From assembly GCA_027488935.1 (NCBI GenBank), contig JAIYAP010000044.1:165874-229873 (forward strand): a DNA stretch of 64,000 nt. The letters are read 5' to 3'. The stretch's first letter is position 1; every line of letters begins with the position of its first letter. Shown piece after piece: positions 60,860-64,000 of this stretch. A program made the position numbers and the translations under genes. The notes under the pieces were generated by a model. It had not been told where the DNA came from and ran no database searches. It saw only the letters and a program-made list of their open reading frames with translations. The DNA is from Saprospiraceae bacterium (GTDB lineage: Bacteria > Bacteroidota > Bacteroidia > Chitinophagales > Saprospiraceae).

Positions 60860-63670
60860 CTACCACCAATCGTTCTTTTTGAGTTTATCTTCGTAGCCCC
60901 GCAGGTTGTAACTCACGCTTACCATGTAATAACGCGCGAGGGTGGCTGCAATGTTGCGACTTACATAGTTTTGTGAACCATATTGAGAGATGCTTACGCG
61001 GCGGTTGAGTAAATCGAAGGCGGCCAAACGTGTTTCAATGCGGTTGGTTTTGCCAAATAAACGGCGAACGGAGGCATTCCAAATGGGAATATTTTGATTG
61101 AAACCGAATCGATCGTTGCGGTAAATGGCATAATTGAGGTTGCTTTCAAAGAAGAATTTGGGGGCAAATTGCCACTTTAATGAACCATCTATGCCGTGGT
61201 TCTGGATCTGCTGGTCTTGTGCTTCCTGGATGGAGTTTTGGATCAAATTGTACCCGATTCTACCACTTACACCAAAAATCAATTGCTGAATGGGGGTATA
61301 GTTGAAGTCGATGTTGATGTTAAAACCGTTGTTGGTGGTTTCGTTTTGGATGCCATTTACCAAAGAAGGGGCTTTGCTGCCATTCAGGTTGCCATTGACA
61401 CCCATGGTCAACTTGGTTTTTACAATCGGGAAGTTCGACCACAAATACACGTCGTACCGGTTGCCGCCCGAAACATTGGAGGGACGGGTGGTGGTACGCA
61501 AGCCAATGCTGTCGATCAGTTCGGTGGTTTGGTTATACACAATGCGACTGTCGAAAAAACTGATGTTGGATCCGATGCCGAGGCTGGCAAAAGACGCAGG
61601 GTTCCAATGATTGACGTTGAAATTGATGGAGTTAGACAGTTCTGGTGTCAAATTCGGGTTGCCCTCGGAACGGAAAGCGGGGTTGTTTACATTGGGAACG
61701 GGCTGTAAATCGCTCAATTGGGGCTCGGTTACGTTGTAATTGTAACCTGCATTCAGCCAAATGTTGTTGGGTAACTCGTAATTCATGTCCACATTGGGCA
61801 CCAAATTGGTGAAACGCCGACTAATGGGTGTTTCGGTGGGGGCGGTATTTTGATCAAGGCTATATTGTCCACTAATTTTGATTTGTTGTCCTGCCAACCC
61901 TACGGAGGCGTTGAGGCCTTTGTTCGAATACCGCAAACTGCTGCCGACCCGGTTGTATTGAATGTCGTTGTCGTAATAAACGCTCAGGGATTCGATCCGT
62001 TCGTTGTTTTTATCGGGGTTGCGCACCTGCCGATCGACGGTATTGTTGGTGGTGCTGAAATTGTAGAAGGTTTCGAGGAACCATTTTTTAGCAAATGATT
62101 CGGTGTACAATACGCTGGATTTGTACTGAATGTTGTTGCTGACGTTGTTATTGAGTTGGCGTATCTGCTCGGTAAAATCGTTGGCTTCAAAAAAGCGGTT
62201 GATGGAAAACAGGTTTTCGGTGCCATCCGATTCGTTGTTGTTGTATCCGGCGCTCACGGCAAAGGCACGTCCTTTTTTCTTGAAACGGTGGCGGAAAATG
62301 GCGGCACTGGATACACGCCAGGCATTGAGGTCTTTGCTGTTGTTGATGTTCAGGCTGTTGTTGGCCTGCACATTGCCCCCATTGAACAATTGTGCTTGTC
62401 GGGTGGACGCATTGGAATTGCTGAGGCGGATGTTTGCTTTTACGATGAGTACATCGCTCGAATCGAGGTTTTGTTCGAGGCGGGTAGATACGCTGTGGTT
62501 GCCCCGAAAGTCGTATTTGTTGGTGGTATCGGTATTGGTGAAGGATCCTTCAGGCAGGAAATTTTGCTGCAAACCGTATTGATCGAGGGTAAGCGCACTT
62601 TCGTTGTAGAAGTAGCTGGCGTTGAATTTCGTTTTTTTATTGTCGAAATTATAATTGCTGCCGCCGCCGAAGTTGCGGGTAAATCCGCGTCCGTCAAAGT
62701 TGTTGAGTGGGGCATCATCGTTGCTTGAAAAGTAATATCGTCCGCCGCCGCCGCCGAAACCAAAGTCGCCGTTGTCGTAGTTGCCAAACGTGCTTTGGCC
62801 TTTAAATTCGCCGTAATCTTCCCAATTCACCCCGGTTTGGTTGATGTTATTTCCGTACGCAATAAAGGAAAGTTGTTGTTTTTGGTTAAATCGGTTGAAA
62901 TTGCCCCGTCCTGCCCAGCGGTCCGAACTGCCTACTGCGGCGGTTATTTTGCCAAAAGAACCCTTTTTATATTGGTCTTTTAGTTCCAGGTTGATGGCTT
63001 TTTCTTTTTTGCCATCATCTACCCCGGTTAGTTTGGCTTGTTCCGACTTTTCATTGTACACCTGCACTTTGGAGATGGTTTCGGCACCGAGGTTTTTGGT
63101 GGCGCTTTTTGGGTCGTCGCCAAAAAATGATTTTCCATCCACGTACACCCGTTTAACATCCTGCCCCTGGGTTTTAATGTTGCCATCGGCATCCACCTGA
63201 ATGCCGGGGAGGCGGCGCAATAAATCCTCCACGGTAGAGCCAGGTGGTACTTTAAAGGTGGTGGCATCGTATTCTATGGTGTCTCCGCGGATACTCAGGG
63301 GGGCTTTGGCGGTGCGAATGACCACCTCCATGAGTGCTTGGGAGATCGGTTTAATCACGATGGTGCCCAAGTCTTGCGCATTGGATGCAACACTGCGCAC
63401 CATTTGCTGGTGTGGAATGTATCCGATATAGGATATTTTGAGCAGGTAATCGGTGTTTTTTACGTTTTTAAAGACAAAATTACCTTTGTCGTCGCTGCGG
63501 GTAAAATTGAGGAGGGTGGTGTCCTTTGGACTCAACAACATCACGGTGGCATACGCGATTTCGGTGGCGCTGCTATCGCGGATGGTGCCTTTGATATCCA
63601 TTTTCGAAGGATTTTGGGCTTGTAGCAGGGTGGTAATCAATAAAAGCAGGAAGGCAAGAGGGTAGCGCAT
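60860..63670 (-). CDS. TonB-dependent receptor-like outer-membrane protein with carboxypeptidase-like domain
   Basis: 936 residues. Signal peptide (1-18), then a carboxypeptidase-regulatory-like domain (about 25-105: GTIRDSSATEIAYATV, FKNVKNTDYLLKISYIGY), and a plug domain (TVEDLLRRLPGIQVDADGNI, VYVDGKSFFGDDPKSATKNL). A long barrel of Asn/aromatic-rich strands (outer-membrane beta-barrel family 3) follows to RYYMVSVSYNLRGYED. The family is paired with GLPGLI proteins. Substrate unknown. It lies 104 bp upstream of the GLPGLI start and is outside the sugar locus. Confidence 0.9.
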   Translation of the reverse strand: MRYPLAFLLLLITTLLQAQNPSKMDIKGTIRDSSATEIAYATVMLLSPKDTTLLNFTRSDDKGNFVFKNVKNTDYLLKISYIGYIPHQQMVRSVASNAQDLGTIVIKPISQALMEVVIRTAKAPLSIRGDTIEYDATTFKVPPGSTVEDLLRRLPGIQVDADGNIKTQGQDVKRVYVDGKSFFGDDPKSATKNLGAETISKVQVYNEKSEQAKLTGVDDGKKEKAINLELKDQYKKGSFGKITAAVGSSDRWAGRGNFNRFNQKQQLSFIAYGNNINQTGVNWEDYGEFKGQSTFGNYDNGDFGFGGGGGRYYFSSNDDAPLNNFDGRGFTRNFGGGSNYNFDNKKTKFNASYFYNESALTLDQYGLQQNFLPEGSFTNTDTTNKYDFRGNHSVSTRLEQNLDSSDVLIVKANIRLSNSNASTRQAQLFNGGNVQANNSLNINNSKDLNAWRVSSAAIFRHRFKKKGRAFAVSAGYNNNESDGTENLFSINRFFEANDFTEQIRQLNNNVSNNIQYKSSVLYTESFAKKWFLETFYNFSTTNNTVDRQVRNPDKNNERIESLSVYYDNDIQYNRVGSSLRYSNKGLNASVGLAGQQIKISGQYSLDQNTAPTETPISRRFTNLVPNVDMNYELPNNIWLNAGYNYNVTEPQLSDLQPVPNVNNPAFRSEGNPNLTPELSNSINFNVNHWNPASFASLGIGSNISFFDSRIVYNQTTELIDSIGLRTTTRPSNVSGGNRYDVYLWSNFPIVKTKLTMGVNGNLNGSKAPSLVNGIQNETTNNGFNINIDFNYTPIQQLIFGVSGRIGYNLIQNSIQEAQDQQIQNHGIDGSLKWQFAPKFFFESNLNYAIYRNDRFGFNQNIPIWNASVRRLFGKTNRIETRLAAFDLLNRRVSISQYGSQNYVSRNIAATLARYYMVSVSYNLRGYEDKLKKNDWW

Positions 63671-63837
63671 AAAGGTAGCAGCTTGGAATTTTTTAAAATT
63701 ATTGCATTTACAAGGGTTTCAACACGGTGAAGATACATGGCAGCGTTCCGGTGAAACTGGAAATTCGATGTATGGTTGATTTATCCAACTATAAGGTCCG
63801 AATAAATGCGGTTTCGTTGCATCAGGGAGGAAGTATT

Positions 63838-64000
63838 TTGGGTTCCCGCGGAGAAAAAGTTCCACGGAGATTCACGGAGGCACGGAGTTGCACGGAGAAA
63901 AAAGGCGGTACCCTCTTAACTCCGTGTAACTCCATACCTCTGAGTTCCTCCGTGGAACCCCTTTTCTCCGTGTAACTCCATACCTCTGAGTTCCTCCGTG
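63838..64000. repeat. CACGGAG/CTCCGTG inverted and tandem repeat, cut by the window end
   Basis: The left arm (63860-63900, 'ttccacggagattcacggaggcacggag') is answered by the right arm 'aactccgtgtaactccatacctctgagttcctccgtgg', which is then repeated once more (63918-63958 and 63966-64000). It is related to 76-133 and 53560-53795. The stretch 63671-63837 shows no gene. Confidence 0.8.

Noticed and set aside
62156..62728. Plus-strand frame of 190 residues
   Set aside because: It is a shadow of the TonB-type receptor gene, whose domains and repeats explain the sequence.

Overview
The window is almost entirely one very large surface-polysaccharide (capsule/O-antigen/exopolysaccharide) locus from a member of the Bacteroidota. 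A Saprospiria-type genome is my best guess, judging from the GLPGLI/TonB-type outer-membrane pair, the style of the Bacteroidetes sugar-nucleotide enzymes, the weak ribosome-binding sites, one promoter of the TTG-N20-TAnnTTTG type and the many short palindromic intergenic repeats. I name no species. No rRNA, tRNA or CRISPR array was seen.

Layout. Every supported protein gene is on the minus strand, so transcription runs from high to low coordinates. (1) 60.0-63.7 kb: a TonB-family outer-membrane barrel and a GLPGLI protein, separate from the sugar locus. (2) 57.5-60.0 kb: a repeat-rich island with two adjoining 21-bp-period arrays, an IS200-like/RAYT-type Y1 transposase and about 17 short GTCCC-N3-GGGAC palindromes around it. 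(3) 42.5-57.5 kb: head of the locus. It holds a winged-helix regulator, a UDP-HexNAc 6-dehydrogenase, WbpE and WbpB (3-amino-uronic acid), WbpP epimerase, the export and kinase set (PHP phosphatase, Wza, Wzc with a Gly-Tyr tail) and FdtA/FdtA'/acyltransferase/FdtB (3-amino-3,6-dideoxyhexose). (4) 32-42.5 kb: Wzx flippase, Wzy polymerase, glycosyltransferases and the UDP-L-FucNAc set (WbjB/C/D) with an extra cupin. (5) 19-32 kb: three paralogous deacetylase-like proteins, CapA, AsnB, an ATP-grasp ligase, a methyltransferase, GT4 glycosyltransferases and a PglC-like initiating transferase. (6) 12.5-19.3 kb: an acyl-carrier module with two ACPs, an amino-acid-type adenylation enzyme, a formyltransferase, KASIII, two SDRs, an MBL hydrolase and a PglD-like N-acyltransferase. 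(7) 1-12.5 kb: MBOAT/SGNH O-acylation pair, PglE-like aminotransferase, PglF-like dehydratase, Nudix, a second initiating transferase with partner epimerase and dehydratase, and L-2-hydroxyglutarate oxidase at the tail.

How the parts fit. Several sugar-nucleotide branches can be read: UDP-2-acetamido-3-aminouronate, UDP-GalNAcA, dTDP-3-amino-3,6-dideoxyhexose (rmlA/rmlB are not in the window), UDP-L-FucNAc and a bacillosamine-type 4-amino sugar. Glycosyltransferases assemble the repeat unit on one or both initiating transferases, Wzx/Wzy flip and polymerise it, and Wza/Wzc export it. The acyl-carrier module probably makes an unusual acyl or formyl-aminoacyl group for the 4-amino sugar. LhgO probably recycles the 2-hydroxyglutarate that WbpB-type enzymes form. 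Insertions (a DUF4143 ATPase, a PD-(D/E)XK ATPase, a MITE-like element, heptamer repeats, palindromic repeats) punctuate the locus and in places touch gene ends.
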